From NCBI RefSeq assembly GCF_000346465.2, contig NC_034014.1, positions 803,802-867,801 of the forward strand: a stretch of DNA of 64,000 nt. Reading direction: 5' to 3'. Made by a program: the position numbers and the translations under genes. Positions 24,614 through 42,300 of the stretch are shown piece after piece. Source of the stretch: Prunus persica. Taxonomy: Eukaryota; Streptophyta; Magnoliopsida; Rosales; Rosaceae. How positions within the stretch are numbered: the first letter of the stretch is position 1; every line of letters starts with the position of its first letter. The notes beneath the pieces were generated by a model. The model had not been told where the DNA came from. It saw nothing but the letters and a program-made list of their open reading frames with translations, and searched no databases.

Positions 24614-27079
24614 ATGATTGTTAATATTTGTACTCATGGGTACACCATCTGGATGAAGAAAATTTGAACTGAGTGGTGCATGGGATGAGTTATATGAAGG
24701 GCCTATACTGCTTGGTTGCTTGGTTTTTCCTGCAAAAAAAACAAAAAAAATAATAATAAGCAACATTGTGGAGTATTAATAAGAAGAGACTAGTGGGATT
24801 TTATATAAATCAAATAAAAATATGAATACTAGTGAGTATTAATAAGCAAAATATGAAACTTTCTTACTAGATGAAACAATATCTTTTGATGTCTTTCTTC
24901 TTCGTTTCTCCATAACACTTTTCAATCTGGCATTGCTTATGCCTTTTGGCCTTACACAAGAGGGATTTCGTACTGGCGTCTCATCAAATGTGGTTGCATT
25001 ACAATCATCAAGACTATCATGAATTTTTGCATTAACTTCTCCCTTTGACTTTATCATTTCTTTTTCAATCAATCCTGCTATCTCTCTCAATTTTTGCAGA
25101 GCAATTCTAGTAGTATTTTCTGTCTCTGATGCCTTAGTCAATACATCATAAGCTGTTCGCATCAAAGTATTTCGTCGCAATGTGACCGATGATTTACCCT
25201 TTGTTTGTAATAATTCACCATGCTCACTTGCCTCCAATCCTTTATTTGCATCTTTTGTCCATCGCTTCAATATATATTGTTTTGGTATTTGACTCCAACA
25301 TTTCACATTTAGTACCCTTAGAGTGTGACGACACAATAAACCCATAGACTCGAACATTTTGCAGCTACATGAAATACTGCAATTCAATGAATTTAGTTGG
25401 ACAATGTAAACTCTTTTATGACCTTCTTCATTCAGTTCAAATGAGTGTATTGTACCATCACTTCCAACTTCATGCATCATCACTCCCAGACTATCTACAA
25501 ACTCCTTTTCAAATAATTTGAATATTTTTCTTGTGTAGATAGTAGCAGCATGATTCATAAGGCCACTGCTTTTGGCAATTCTAGAAGAGAGTCCTTGATT
25601 GCAACGAAAAGATTCTTCTAATTCACTTGAACGCATTTTTTCTGCTTGTTTATCATAGTGATGCACAAATTGAGTAAGACTCATTGTCTTAGTAGACATC
25701 TGATGAAAAACATTATTTGTGCTCTCACTTCTTTGTGAAGATTTTATCTTAGCAGTGAAAATATGTTGGCTAAATACTGGACACCATTTCGCACGAAGAC
25801 CATACAATGTCTTCAACCACAGGTTGCCTGTAAGGTTGAATTTTGCCAATAAGTCATCCCAAGTAGACTGAAATTCCAATTCTGTCTCACAATATCCTTG
25901 AAGACACTTGTTGAACATATGCTTAAACTCAGGATTCCCATAATAACTTCCCAAATTTCTTGCAGCATTTTGAGATATATGCCACGAGCATAAATGATGA
26001 CATACCCCAGGAAAAACTTTTTCAATGCCATTTGCCATTGCCTGACATTGATCAGTAAAAATAGTCTTCGGTTTTCGACCTCCCATTGATTCTAAAAATG
26101 TCTCAAATAACCAAATAAATGAATCAATTTTCTCATCCAATAAAAAAGCACAACCGAATAGTACGTTTTTCCAATGGTGGTTGACGCCAACAAAAGGAGC
26201 ACATATCATGTTATACCTATTAGTTCGATATGTAGTATCAAATACTACCACATCCCCAAAACAATCATAGTCAATTCGTGACCTTCCATCTCTCCAAAAG
26301 AAGTTTGTCATTCGGTTTTCTTGATCCACTTGCACTGTGTAAAAGAACATAGGATCTTCAGCTTGTTTGCGCTTGAAAAGGTTTATCAAGCTTTGAGCAT
26401 CACCTGCTTCAATCATGACCATTTTCTCCTTATTGACAACATTGTAGCAATCTCTTTTTGTAAAACCAACATTTTGAGACCCACCAACTTCTTCTGATAA
26501 ATAAGAGTATGTATTTGTGGTCCTTATTCCTGCATCCACCATGGTTTTAATGACACCCAAATGCGCTTCTGACACTTTTCTATTTGATCTCAAAAATTGC
26601 CTCTCTTCTGGCATAGCAAGTTCATGGTTATGTTCGTAAACAAAATGAGAAACTTTCCACATACCATTGTCATTCTGGAAGGCAAATCGAATTCTAGCTT
26701 CGCAACCTGTTCTCGTCTCTAATTTGTTAGCCATGCTCACTTCTGAAGGGTCACTATCTAGTCGAAAACCTTCTTTTGAACAAAAATAACTAAATTGCCT
26801 CAAAACTTTTTTTGTATTATATCTCTTTTGTCCCCTCCGAACACTAAATCCAGTTCTCGTAGCATAACTGTTGTAGAGATTATAAGCTTCCTCTTCAGTG
26901 GACACAACTTTTCCAAGCAAATCCTCTTCAAAATTTTCCGTACGATTGACAATCATTGGATTTTCTTCTTCACTTTCAATATCAATAACTGCTTGCACAC
27001 GCCACAACATCATTTTAAAAACAAAACAAACAAAAATTAAGAGTATAATTGTTGATAAAATACTTATTGACAAGTACAT
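24614..27079 (-). CDS. MULE transposase, FAR1-related type
   Basis: The main exon (27079-24868) is an open frame of over 700 codons. It has a FAR1-type DNA-binding region (EEEAYNLYNSYATRTGFSVR, then FSYFCSKEGFR and CEARIRFAF ... FVYEHNHEL). The MULE transposase core has the first acidic residue in VVVFDTTYRTNRY and the second in TIFTDQCQAMANGI. Then come HLCSWHISQNA and a SWIM zinc finger (SCSCKMFESMGLLCRH). A GT donor at 24867 pairs in phase with an acceptor before 24729, adding an exon 24729-24614; if unspliced the frame ends at 24839. Further small 3' exons may lie at 24300-24510 but were not resolved. The start may be the ATG at 27079 or MMLWRVQ at 27013. No lesion was seen, so the element may be or recently have been active. 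FHY3/FAR1 transcription factors derive from this group, but TIRs around it argue for transposase. Confidence 0.82.
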
Positions 27080-27404
27080 CTGCGTGCTACTTTTTTTGTT
27101 TAAAAAAAAAAAAAATCATGCAAACAGCCAAGTTAACGAAATAGCTATGCAAAAAGTAATTAAACTATATATGTGCAACTAACTATGTGTGAATCTAGTT
27201 TCACTTTATCGGAATACTAAAAAGAACAATCTACATAAATTGAGAAAAAAAATTATAGCCTGCAATCGGAAACAACATGCAGAAATAAGGGGGAAAAAAA
27301 AGCTGTATAAAGTAAAGGATTGTTTGATTGATTTGATTTACCATTATCCATTTTTGGCAGAGTCTAGTCCTTTATTTTTTTGGGGCGGCTCCTTTTCTTG
27401 GCTG

Positions 27405-27647
27405 CAGAAGTATTTTATGAATGTTGGTGCAGACTCCAATGACAATTCACGTGTTAGGGTTATTTACTTTGAAAGAAATATAAAAATAAAATAAAAAAGA
27501 GAGGAATAGAGTAAACGGCGTTAACAGTGTTCTAATGAAACTCCTCTCTCTCTCTAACAACAGTAATGCCAGATGTCATAATTTTATTAGTCCGTACTAC
27601 CACATGGCACTGCCACGTGGTAATACCGTATCACAGTATAATTTCTC
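27405..27647 (-). repeat. MULE right terminal inverted repeat
   Basis: Partner of 22100-22338. Confidence 0.85.
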
Positions 27648-27937
27648 CTAGTGTAGAGAGTCATAAATGTTATAACTCTTTTTCAATTGGTCCATCTCTA
27701 TTTAAAAAATAATATAAAAAATAGTTAGCATTAATTTAAGGTTTGAAATACTCATTAAATAAAGCAGCATTAAATTATAGGGAGCCACTATGAGTCATTT
27801 CTCTCTCCTCATATTTAGAAGCTCCTAGAGGTCTCCCTATTTTAGGAGGTGGGGAGCATGGTTGGAGTTGTATTTTTTCAATTCCTCCCTAAAATTTGTC
27901 TAAAGATGTGATTTAGGGAGTCCATTGTAGATGTTGT

Positions 27938-28379
27938 TATTATATGTCGTTTAGGGGTCATGAGGGTCGCCAAGAGGCTTACAATCCCACTACTAAAAAA
28001 AGCCTCAAAAGAGACTTGAGCCCTATCATTCCTTTTTGGCTACTTTAGAGGGCTTCTTAGTTGGGAGTTGGGGGGGAGTGTAGCCAATTTAAATTTCCTT
28101 TATATCTCCAGGAGTTGTAAATGTAATTTTTTTTCTCCAATGAGGAAGATGTAAATCTAAAGATGTGTATTTGATTTTATTGTCTTAATTTGTTTTTGTG
28201 TTAACTTTATAAAAGAAATTTTGTGTGTGTTAGGTTTATTTTATTTTTTCAAACAAATAGACATAAAAATATTTAAATTTGGAGAAGATATAATTCCACT
28301 CATTTTGTTGATCACAAAAGATAAGAAAGCACAATAAATAAATAAAAGGAGCTTCACTAATATACCCAAAATATGGACT
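27938..28379. other. Intergenic, no gene seen
   Basis: AT-rich DNA without a supported frame. Confidence 0.5.
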
Positions 28380-28560
28380 GAAATTATAAAAAAAACCCTA
28401 CATAGAATGCACTTTAGAAACACACCCAAAACTCATTTACTACATAGAAATTGGTGTTTAAGTTTCTATAAATTACATGATTGCCATTGATCAATTTAAA
28501 AAAGAAGTCCAACACAAAAAATTTAAATAGCACCCAAAACAAACCCAGCCCAATTTTATA
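28380..28560 (+). repeat. Diverged copy of the dispersed repeat family
   Basis: CACTTTAGAAACACACCC followed by AAAACTCATTTACTACATAG corresponds to the core of the repeats at 16937-17692 and 52185-52430. Confidence 0.5.
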
Positions 28561-28671
28561 AAAAAACCCAAACAATTCATTACAAACAAAACGTCTTGAA
28601 AACCATAGCTTCATTAATGTGCCATGTTGATTAATGACTGTAATATTCCACACCTTTACTGTCATGTTGAT

Positions 28672-29190
28672 TAATGGTTGCAATGTTCCAGTCTAGGGTA
28701 ATAACACTGCTATTTTCCTATGACATCCTATTTCTAATGCATGTTTACCCCTGTAATGTTCCAGTCTAGGGTAATAACACTTCTAGTTTCCTATGACATC
28801 CTATTTCTAATGCATGTATACCTTTGTAATGTTCCAGTGTAGGGTAATAACATTGCTAGTTTACTGTCATGTTGATTAATGGTTGTAATGTTCCAGTCTA
28901 TGGTAATAACACTGCTAGTTTCATATGAAATCCTATTTCTAATGCATGTCTACCCCCTGTAATATTCTAGTCTAGGGTAATAACACTGCTAGTTTCATAT
29001 GACATCTTATTTCTAATGCATGTCTACCCCTGTAATGTTCCAGTCTAGGGTAATAACACTGCTAGTTTCATATGACATTCTATTTCTAATACATGTCTAC
29101 CCCCGTAATGTTCTAGTCTAGGGTAATAACACTGCTAGTTTACTATCATGTTGATTAATGCTTGTCAGGTTGCTATTTCTAATACATGTC
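28672..29190. repeat. Tandem array, unit about 73 bp, seven copies
   Basis: The core GTAATGTTCCAGTCTAGGG-TAATAACACTGCTAGTTT followed by CATATGACATCCTATTTC and TAATGCATGTCTACCCC repeats from 28680 to 29180. One inserted piece, CATGTTGATTAATGGTTG, appears before the array, in the middle and at the end, pointing to a higher-order structure. Not coding. Confidence 0.85.
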
Positions 29191-29254
29191 CAACAAAGAA
29201 ACTATGAAGAAAGAACAAACCAGACCAACTCAAAACAAGTTGAGCCCAAATTGT

Positions 29255-29345
29255 TAATACTATTATGTCATAGAAGTACGTAGTTAATACTACTCTGTAA
29301 TAGAAGTACATTGTTAATACTTTGTCATAGAAGTACATTGTTAAA
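29255..29345. repeat. Short tandem repeat, about 30-bp unit
   Basis: Three copies of GTTAATACTA(C/T)T-TAATAGAAGTACAT with small changes. Confidence 0.65.
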
Positions 29346-29689
29346 CAAAAATAAGATCCATAACTGAAATAGTAATAAAAGATAAATCGATAATCAAATC
29401 TTAAAATACATTTCGAAAATCAACTAAAATCCGAAGAGAAACACATAATTGAAGCAAAAGATCAAAAATCTCAAGTCCAAACCAAACAACGACGATGACA
29501 ATGATGACGACAACGATGACGACGACGTGGTGAAGAGGAGTAGAGCTTGAAGATGAGGAGTAGAGCTAAGAGCATTTGATCAAGGTTTGTTCGAGTTCTT
29601 GAACAATCCGAAGAAAAAAAAATCAATAGAAGCACAATTTTAGAACAAGAAATCGAAGGTGAAATATTGAAAATTGTAGATTAAATATG

Positions 29690-30100
29690 AAGAATATAGT
29701 TGGGCCTGAGATTGAGCTTGGAAGCTCCTCTTGCTCCAACACCAGAGAAAGCTCTTTTGTCACGGGTCTGTTGTTCCATTTTTTTTCGTTGAAATGCTTG
29801 AAACCACGGAGAGTAATATGCAAAAATCATTTCAATCATAGTGGCACATGGCATCCATATTACTGGCAGCAACACCAAAGTCCCACCAGATTTCTCATGC
29901 TTACCTACACAAAGAGACCTTGCATGAATCAGGCTCATCGCAAATATGAGAATTCAATTCAAGAAGCTGCCACATGCGCTTGCAGTGAGCACATCCACCA
30001 GGAACCCATGTTTTACAGCTGGAGAAATGACGAACTAAGGTCTCAAGCCCCTTGCAAGCAGGAAAATCACAAGCAACCTGGCTTCCTCTGAACACCTTGT
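29690..30100 (-). pseudogene. TAZ zinc-finger fragment of a BTB/TAZ (BT) protein
   Basis: The minus strand at 30095-29905 encodes [40 protein letters not shown] and WQLLELNSH ... CKVSLCR, with the His/Cys spacing of the TAZ zinc finger in plant BTB/POZ-TAZ proteins (calmodulin-binding CUL3 adaptors). A GT donor follows at 29904. A next-exon-like piece (KKMEQQTRDKRA) lies at about 29775-29745, but the phase does not join cleanly and the sequence then departs from the family. The BTB half and the N-terminal side of TAZ are absent, ending near 30100. A truncated gene remnant, probably moved by a transposon or duplication. Confidence 0.7.
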
Positions 30101-30109
30101 TACGGGGCA

Positions 30110-35153
<5,044 letters not shown>

Positions 35154-35436
35154 TCAATGTAATCTTCCCTTCAAACTCAATTTTGATATTCGGAAATCGA
35201 AGGATCATCGTTGCAATTCTCTTTTTGCTTTGAGGAAATAAATAAATAATAATAAAAAGCGAGCTACATTTGGGCCCTCTATCTGAAAAGCCCATTATTT
35301 GACCCCGAAAAATCTAAAAAGCCCATTGTTTTTTTTCCAATTCTTCTACCTTCGCAGTTGAGGTAAGAAGAAAAAAGAGAGTAAACGCATAGACACAAGT
35401 GAAATTCGAAAGCGAGAGAGAGAGAAAAAGGAGACG
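35154..35436. other. CDC48C-C downstream region and 5' leader of the 35437 gene
   Basis: 35180-35235 (GATATTCGG ... GGATCATCGTTGCAATTCTC) matches the 3' flank of copies A and B. A GA-rich leader (GCGAGAGAGAGAGAAAAAGG) precedes the next start codon. Confidence 0.6.
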
Positions 35437-35768
35437 ATGAAAGACTCGGACTCTGAAATCTCCTCCATGAAACCCAGCAACAATAATAATGCTGCCAAGC
35501 TCACAAAGCCTCCTTTCGTACCAGCCAAAGACGACACCAAACCTGTGCTTCAAGACCCAGTCAGTTCTCTCTCTCTCTCTCTCTCCACACAATACAAACA
35601 TAAAGGTTATTCTTTTCTGGGTTTGGTTTTTATTAATTGGACTTTTTTTTTGCTTTTTGTTGTTGGTAGATACTGAGGTCTGATCCGATTGAGACAGAGG
35701 AAGCTGTGCTTCGGTTGCCTCCATTTCCTATTAACAGATCAAAAAATCCTCAACCCAAAATGAGTTGA
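35437..35768 (+). CDS. Small two-exon protein, 73 aa, unknown function
   Basis: Exon 1 35437-35559 and exon 2 35670-35768 join in phase 0 across a GT-AG intron with a T-rich 3' end. The product starts MKDSDSEISSMKPSNNNNAA, has a basic/Pro middle (KLTKPPFVPAKDDTKP) and ends ILRSDPIETEEAVLRLPPFP plus a short basic tail. It has no signal peptide, membrane segment or known domain. Without splicing the frame would run into the intron and end at 35676. The clean intron and the typical GA-rich leader suggest a real expressed gene. I think small proteins with the SDPIETEEAVLRLPPFP motif are conserved in plants, but I cannot name one. Confidence 0.6.
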
Positions 35769-36330
35769 GCTGTTGTTGTTACTCTACTCTTATGTAGAAT
35801 GAAATTGTACTTTCATGGAGAATGAATGATGAATGTTGAATGATGTTAAGTTTTTTTTTCTTCTTTTTAATGTAAAATCTCTGGGTGAAAAAGCTCTTCT
35901 TAATTCCAGTGTTAATTGCCATTTAATTTTTGTTGGGCAAAACCCAGAGTTTTTTTTTTTATTTTTAAAATACATGTTGATTTTGAATCTTCGTTGGGTG
36001 GCATTATTAAATATGTATGTAAAGCAAAACTCTATGTTCATATTGTTTTTGTTCTTATACTGATTGATTTCGACACGAAAAAGAAAAAAGGAAAATTGAT
36101 GAATTAACAAACGGCAACCAAAAGTACAACCAGAGGAATTGATGCATTGAGCTTGAGTTTCATTATAATGGTGCACAATCAATATATGCTTTGGGTACTT
36201 TTACAATTTTTTTTAGCATAACAATGACGAACACTTGAAATTCATTTGACATAATAATGTTCCCCATTATGGAACAAATAATAATCCACCCTCATCAAAT
36301 CTTTAACAAATCAAGTTATTACAACAATAA
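35769..36330. other. Intergenic between the 73-aa gene and the chromomethylase 3' end
   Basis: Convergent 3' UTRs are expected here. AT-rich, no gene seen. Confidence 0.5.
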
Positions 36331-39300
36331 TCAAGCATCATCTTCGGATGATGCAGAATGAATCTGACACTGAATATTGGGGAATTTTTCCGGCAATGGA
36401 AACACGGGGTCAACACCAGCAGAACCTTTCAAAGCAAGACCTAGCGCATAGCCCAATGCACGTGCAACTGGAACGGCAACGGCATTGCCAACTTGAATGT
36501 ATCTGAAACAATGCAACCATGAAGAGATAAGACCACCTGTAGATTTTGATATAACAAGAGATGACAGAACTGAAGTATAAAAATATAGGGTACCTCTCCT
36601 TGACAGGGCCACAAAGTTTGTAGTAATCTGGGAAACCTTGAAGTCTTGCATTTTCACGAATTGACAATACCCTGTCTTGAACAGGATGCAAAATTGCCTG
36701 TAAAAAAGTAAAGGAAAATGTGTTTAACTCGTTGTCTTTTCTGATTTTTGTCTGAAAACATTTATCTTTTTGTATGTAAGTATGCATATACCTGGTTATG
36801 GGGCTCAGCTCTAGTAACAACTGTTGGTACAGTTTCATCCCACCATAAACGGGCAAAAGGTCTGCATAATTTGACAGAGTTGCAATAGAAGATTTCAAAA
36901 TTTATGTTGAGTGATTGAACCATGCAACCCAAACCCAAAAAAATAGGTACTAAAACTTACTTTGATGAAGACCCCTTCACAAAACTCATAGCGTAATCAG
37001 GGACCTATCAGTACAATGTCATGAGTGAGATTCACATAGTAAAGTTGCAGGAAAACAAAAGAACCAGCGGAGAAAGATGTGTTTTTACCAAAGGTTTCCC
37101 GGACTTCAAATACACTCTTTCTACATCAGGATCCCACTCAACCTTGTTATCAACACGCACACGAACACCGGGTAGATCTCTGAAGTTTGCACCCTAGTTC
37201 ATAAAATATTAAACTTATAAGCTGACATCAAGATTGCAGGATTTTATCAATGACAAAGGAATACATGCCAACATGCATTTAATTGTAAAGAAAGGAACCT
37301 TTCTCTTCGGGATTTCACAAACACGTGCATAATCATCTGCATTCAACTCTAGGGGACGGTGATCGTAAAGCGTCTTGTGTAATGATTCATCCTTTGAAGA
37401 CCCCAGCAAATCTGTATCAAGAGCAACAATCAAACAGAAATTATAGTTTTCCCAACAAACGCATAACTCTTACCAAATATATTTTTAAGAATCTACTGCT
37501 ACTTCATTACAAGCATATGTGTGACCATTAACCATTTTAGCAATGGCTGAAACATGCAAGGCTTATATTTAACTGAATGAGACATATTGAGTTGTTTATT
37601 TTCCTGATTTAATTAACTTCTATATACAGTATTTAATCACGCAGATGTAATCGGCTGAGTTCAGTTTCTGTATTACTCAATATCAAAGTAACAATACAAT
37701 ATCAATTAGCTCATTCCATTTTCACATTGTTACAATATCAAAGTGTCCAGCATCCTTCGAACAGGCCAGCAAACCCAAAGGAAAACAAAACACAGAGGCC
37801 CATATTGTCATAACTCCAATAAGCTACACATCATGCGACCAAAGCAAGAAAACAACAGGGAAGTAGGTACATGAAGTTGAACTCAACAAGTGTGTTTCAA
37901 ATCAATGACATATCAAATGTTCAAAACCGATGCAGCATCTTACATTCTTTGCTTAGTCTGATAAACCTCTGAAATTCTGTCTGGGGGGGCCCTGCATATG
38001 GCATCTCATCCCGGTTTTCACTATTCTCAACCTACATACAAACAGGGTAGATAAATATACATTGAGAAAGGTAGAAAAACAAAGTAAACCACACCCAACA
38101 GTAACAATTAGAAGACTTTACAGCAGGAAGGTCAGATATTGCATCCTCCAACAAAAGCTTTCTTTCTAATTGAACCGGGCCACCTTCATCATAAGCAACA
38201 GTGTTCCCCTGCATTTATTACACATTGTTTAATACAAAACGACTATAAACAACATAGAACTTAAGCACTTATCATACCTCAAATTGCGTGGGAATAACAC
38301 CCCTTACAACAACATCATGTGTAGGAAGTGGGTACTGAGGCAACCTCTGCAAAAATCAAGCAATTCATTAGGCCATGAGATAAAACCAGCACATTATTAG
38401 TAAAAGTTAATACTTCAACTAATATACCTCAGTAGGACGGGCCCCCCACATAAACATACGCATACGAAACTGGGGAAGCCCATATGCACCTGCTGCCATC
38501 ATTCCCATCCTAGCTTGATAGTTCATACCAACAAGACGTCCCAAGGCATAACGTCCAAGGAGTCCCTCAGAAAATTTTACAATATCAACCACATTTTCCA
38601 TCAAAACGAATTTTGGGTTAAGGTACTGTACGAAATCCATGAAAACAATCAATTGTTTATTTTTCTCATCTTCTAACGGTTGTTGTGTGTTCCTAAATCT
38701 GTTGAAACCACTAATTCCTTGGCAAGGGGGCCCCCCACACACCACATCAACATCACCCTACATGAAGAATGTCCAGAACAATATTAAATGAAGCGTCAAT
38801 GACAATAATTTATATTTAAATTCTGCAAATTCTAAATTTAAGGTTAGGGGAAAATTAAAAACTTACGGGTAAAGGAAATGCTTTTGATGCATAACGTTGA
38901 GAAACAAAGTCTCCTATAGCCTTCCTACAATGCCTGCTTGACAGAAAGATATGCATTGCAATGCTTTAGGACACAGCTAAACATGCCAGAAGGTATCACA
39001 TACATGCTCACAAACATAATTCAAGATAGTTGCATACCCCAGTCCATCAATTGGCTCCCAGGTGTCTTCGTCATCCCCATACCCCTTCCAACGGATCTGT
39101 GTAATACATCAGAAAGCAAATAATATTATCTAGTGAAAAACTAATTGCTTGGTTATCTGCAATTTTCTTATAAATCTGAAAGGCACACGGAAGCAGAGAT
39201 TGCATTGTTAAAGGGTACACACAGTAGCAACATATGAAACACAGTTTTGTATTCCCATTTAAGATATATCCATTAATGAAGACCTTCTAACATACTTACG

Positions 39301-42300
39301 ATGGAAAATTTCGAGCATCTTTGTTATCAGTGAACAGCTTGTACTTTTAGATTATCTTTCCATTTTCCATATCATACAATGAAACCCGTGCCGTTTCAGT
39401 GTCAATAAGTTTTTTTTCATGAGAGAGAGAGAGAGAGAGAGAATTGAACCCACACTTTACGCCTCGTGTTTGTATAAAGGCCAAGCAGAGACTATGAACT
39501 TGAGGATTAAACCATAACTGAAAAGCTTCAATCACTTATAAACAACTGCTCCTATGGCAAAAAAACAAAATAACATAAGACTACAAATTATTTCCATACC
39601 TTAAAGTACAATCCTCTCTTGTTTGTCTTGTTGGGGTCACCATAACATACTTCTAGTACGTAATCAACTTCAAATTCAGGATCATCACTATCATTCTCAT
39701 CATTTCCACTATCACCATCTTCTTCTTCCTCCTCTTCGTCTTCCGTTTCAAAAAAGTCAAACTGATCATTCTCTGAGTCAAACTGATCATTCTCTGAGTC
39801 CTTGGTCTCAACCAAGTTAAAATAAAAGCAAAGTTTTCTCCACTCCTTCAGCAATGAGAGAAAATCTTCGGCGGATTCATTTCTAACCTGTTATGGTATG
39901 TGAATTAGACAAGTTAAGCGTGCAAAGCACCACATCAAAAGGAGGGAAAAAGTAAGCTACAAACACATACCTCTGTCTCTGGGTGGTTAAGCTTGAGACT
40001 TTGGCAAGCATACTCATTTACGTCAACAGCCCATCTCTAAAAGATTTAAACAAGAAATTAAAGATATTAACGAGAAATTATAAATGGATGGATGGAATTA
40101 ATATTTTGCATACATTTTGTAGATTCTCATTTGCTAATAATGTGGCAACTTAAACTTTGTCAACCTCATCTAACAAGTTGAGTTATATTCAGCTATCGAA
40201 TCTCCATGATTATTGGTGAACTAATGTTGAAAATTTTAGAAGACATTAATCAAGGAAATTGGACTTACTGTAACCAGATTTACATTAGACAATTGTGCAC
40301 CAAGGCACAACCCAGTTGACATTGCTCCACAACCAGAATATAGGTCAAGCAATGTGACTTCTGGTTTGCCACACTCTCTAACAGGGCAGAGTTGGGCAAC
40401 TTTGGAATTAACCTGACAAGCTTTGTCCACATCAGCACCTTCGGAGTTAACCTCACAAGCTCGGTCCACATCAGCCTCACTAGAAATTGTTGAGTCATCA
40501 CTTCCCGTCTGTATATTTTCTGAAATTTTAACAGAAAACAACATGTGAACACAGATATGCCTTGCAAATGAAATAGAGACCAATTCATCGACATCAAACA
40601 AAAGGAGGATGATAACCTTCTGGCAAGTTCATGAAAGTTGAATAAGGTAACAAATATGTTGTGTCACAAAAGTACTTGCATGTCGAAATTAATTTGCTCT
40701 TTTCATTTTGATCAACCTGGGAAAATAAAGTGATTAATTCTTATTGGACTAATATGAACAACAACAAAAAATGGATGATTGTGGAAACTTAAACCATACA
40801 TTTAAAGACAATCTAACAATATTAAGTTTTTCAACAAGACAATCGAGAGGGTTGACATCTTGAATCTCTGATAAAAATACACGCCTCTTATCAATTGTAG
40901 CACACTCTTTTATGACCTACAAGAAAGCCCAAAAAAAAAAAAATTAATGTTATAATTTAGCACGCAATAAATAGCTTCTTATTGTTCAACATAAAGAAAT
41001 AAAAAACTCTTAAGTATTTGAAAAGAGAATCATGAAGAGGATTCTTTTGGAATATCTTACAGTGTCTGGTGATCTATAGTACCATTGTGCAGTAAAATAT
41101 AATGTCCCATCAATCGCCTCAAACATTTCCACGATCTTACAAACGTAGGGTTCGTTTCCATCCCCTGCCTAAACATAAAAATGAATACAAAAAGTCGTCA
41201 ATTCATGAATAGGCATGTATACAAAAGCATTTAAGGCCCAATTTCCCAGGAAATGTTTCTAGTTCACTCTCGAACAATGCAGCTTAGTACAAAATCTAAC
41301 AATTTGTCAATTTCAATCATAGTGCATATGAATCTTATCACACACACATACATATATATACCATTTGCACTGTTGGAATTAATTTGTAAAAGGTTGGTAT
41401 TGCTACCTAGCCATGCAATAATCGCACCCATCAAACAAATGGCATCCTGACAAAAACTTTGAGTTTCTTAGGTGAAAACACAGGCAAGCACCCCAAAAAA
41501 AAAAAAAAAAGGTTCAAGCATATCAGTGCACAAAAAGAACCAAATCTGAGCCTTTGTCATCAGTCATCTTATTGTTTTCAAACGAGTACCCAAACATGAT
41601 ATTTCCGATAAACAGAAAACAGTCATGACAATAACCAAATGGATAACTAATTGTTACTTTGATTATACAATCAACAATATGGAGCACAATCAACAAAGTG
41701 AATGTGTCCATATTATTAATGAAAAACAGAGGCAGGAATATTTCACAAAAGTACAAATACAAGCAAATAATAATAATAATAATGCAAACTCACTTGTACA
41801 TGAGCATCATCATACAGATCAAATATGTTTCGTCCATCAACCTCTGCCTTTATGTAATGGCCACGAGCCTGAATTGCATCTTCATCTCTGTTTCAAAGAT
41901 ATCAAAATATGAAATACCAAAGATACAAAATGAAAAGCATATAGGTAGCAATGAAATACTGACAAGGGGCTTTTAAAAGTGAAAAGAAATATCTTTGAGA
42001 AAAATGAAAAAAATAATGATGTACAAAAAGACACAAACTTGAAATAGAATAAAAAACTTACTGGTTTGAGTTGTTTGGCCCAGACACCTGCTTCATCTAC
42101 AACAATACCAAGAACACTGTTAAAAGTAAATAACAGCATAAAACCCAAATGCCCTTGGGATTAGCCCAAGTGGCATGGGTGGGTGCAAAAGTGAATTTAG
42201 GACTTGGCTAGGTCAGCTCCAGCAGGCCTAATAATACTTTGGTAACACCTATAAGGTATTCTAATTTACCGAACTCTAGTGCATCATACATATTCACATT

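Larger units (their letters stand above)
22100..27647 (-). mobile_element. Mutator-like transposon (MULE) with about 250-bp TIRs
   Basis: Long inverted repeats lie at 22100-22338 and 27405-27647. Both carry GAGAAATTATACTGTGATAC at the outer end, CACGTGGCAGTGCCA, a GA-rich run, GTTAACGCCGTTTACTCT and, innermost, GCACCAACATTCATAAAATA. Flanks CTACTTTAG (22091-22099) and CTAGTGTAG (27648-27656) agree at 7 of 9 bases, as for an aged 9-bp duplication. The similarity of the arms continues a few bases outward, so the exact border could shift. Inside lies a FAR1-type transposase on the minus strand. The 22340-24300 part has no recognised gene. Confidence 0.85.
21987..27937. mobile_element. Harbinger-like MITE halves surrounding the MULE
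   Basis: The outer left end GAGCATCCACAATCATGCTC follows a TTA. The outer right end reads GGAGTCCATTGTAGATGTT, whose reverse complement begins AACATCTACAATGGACTCC. Such GAGCATC(T/C)ACAAT ends with TTA/TAA sites are typical of plant Tourist-like elements; compare 53588-54003. The MULE at 22100-27647 lies inside. Right border to within a few bases only. Confidence 0.5.
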
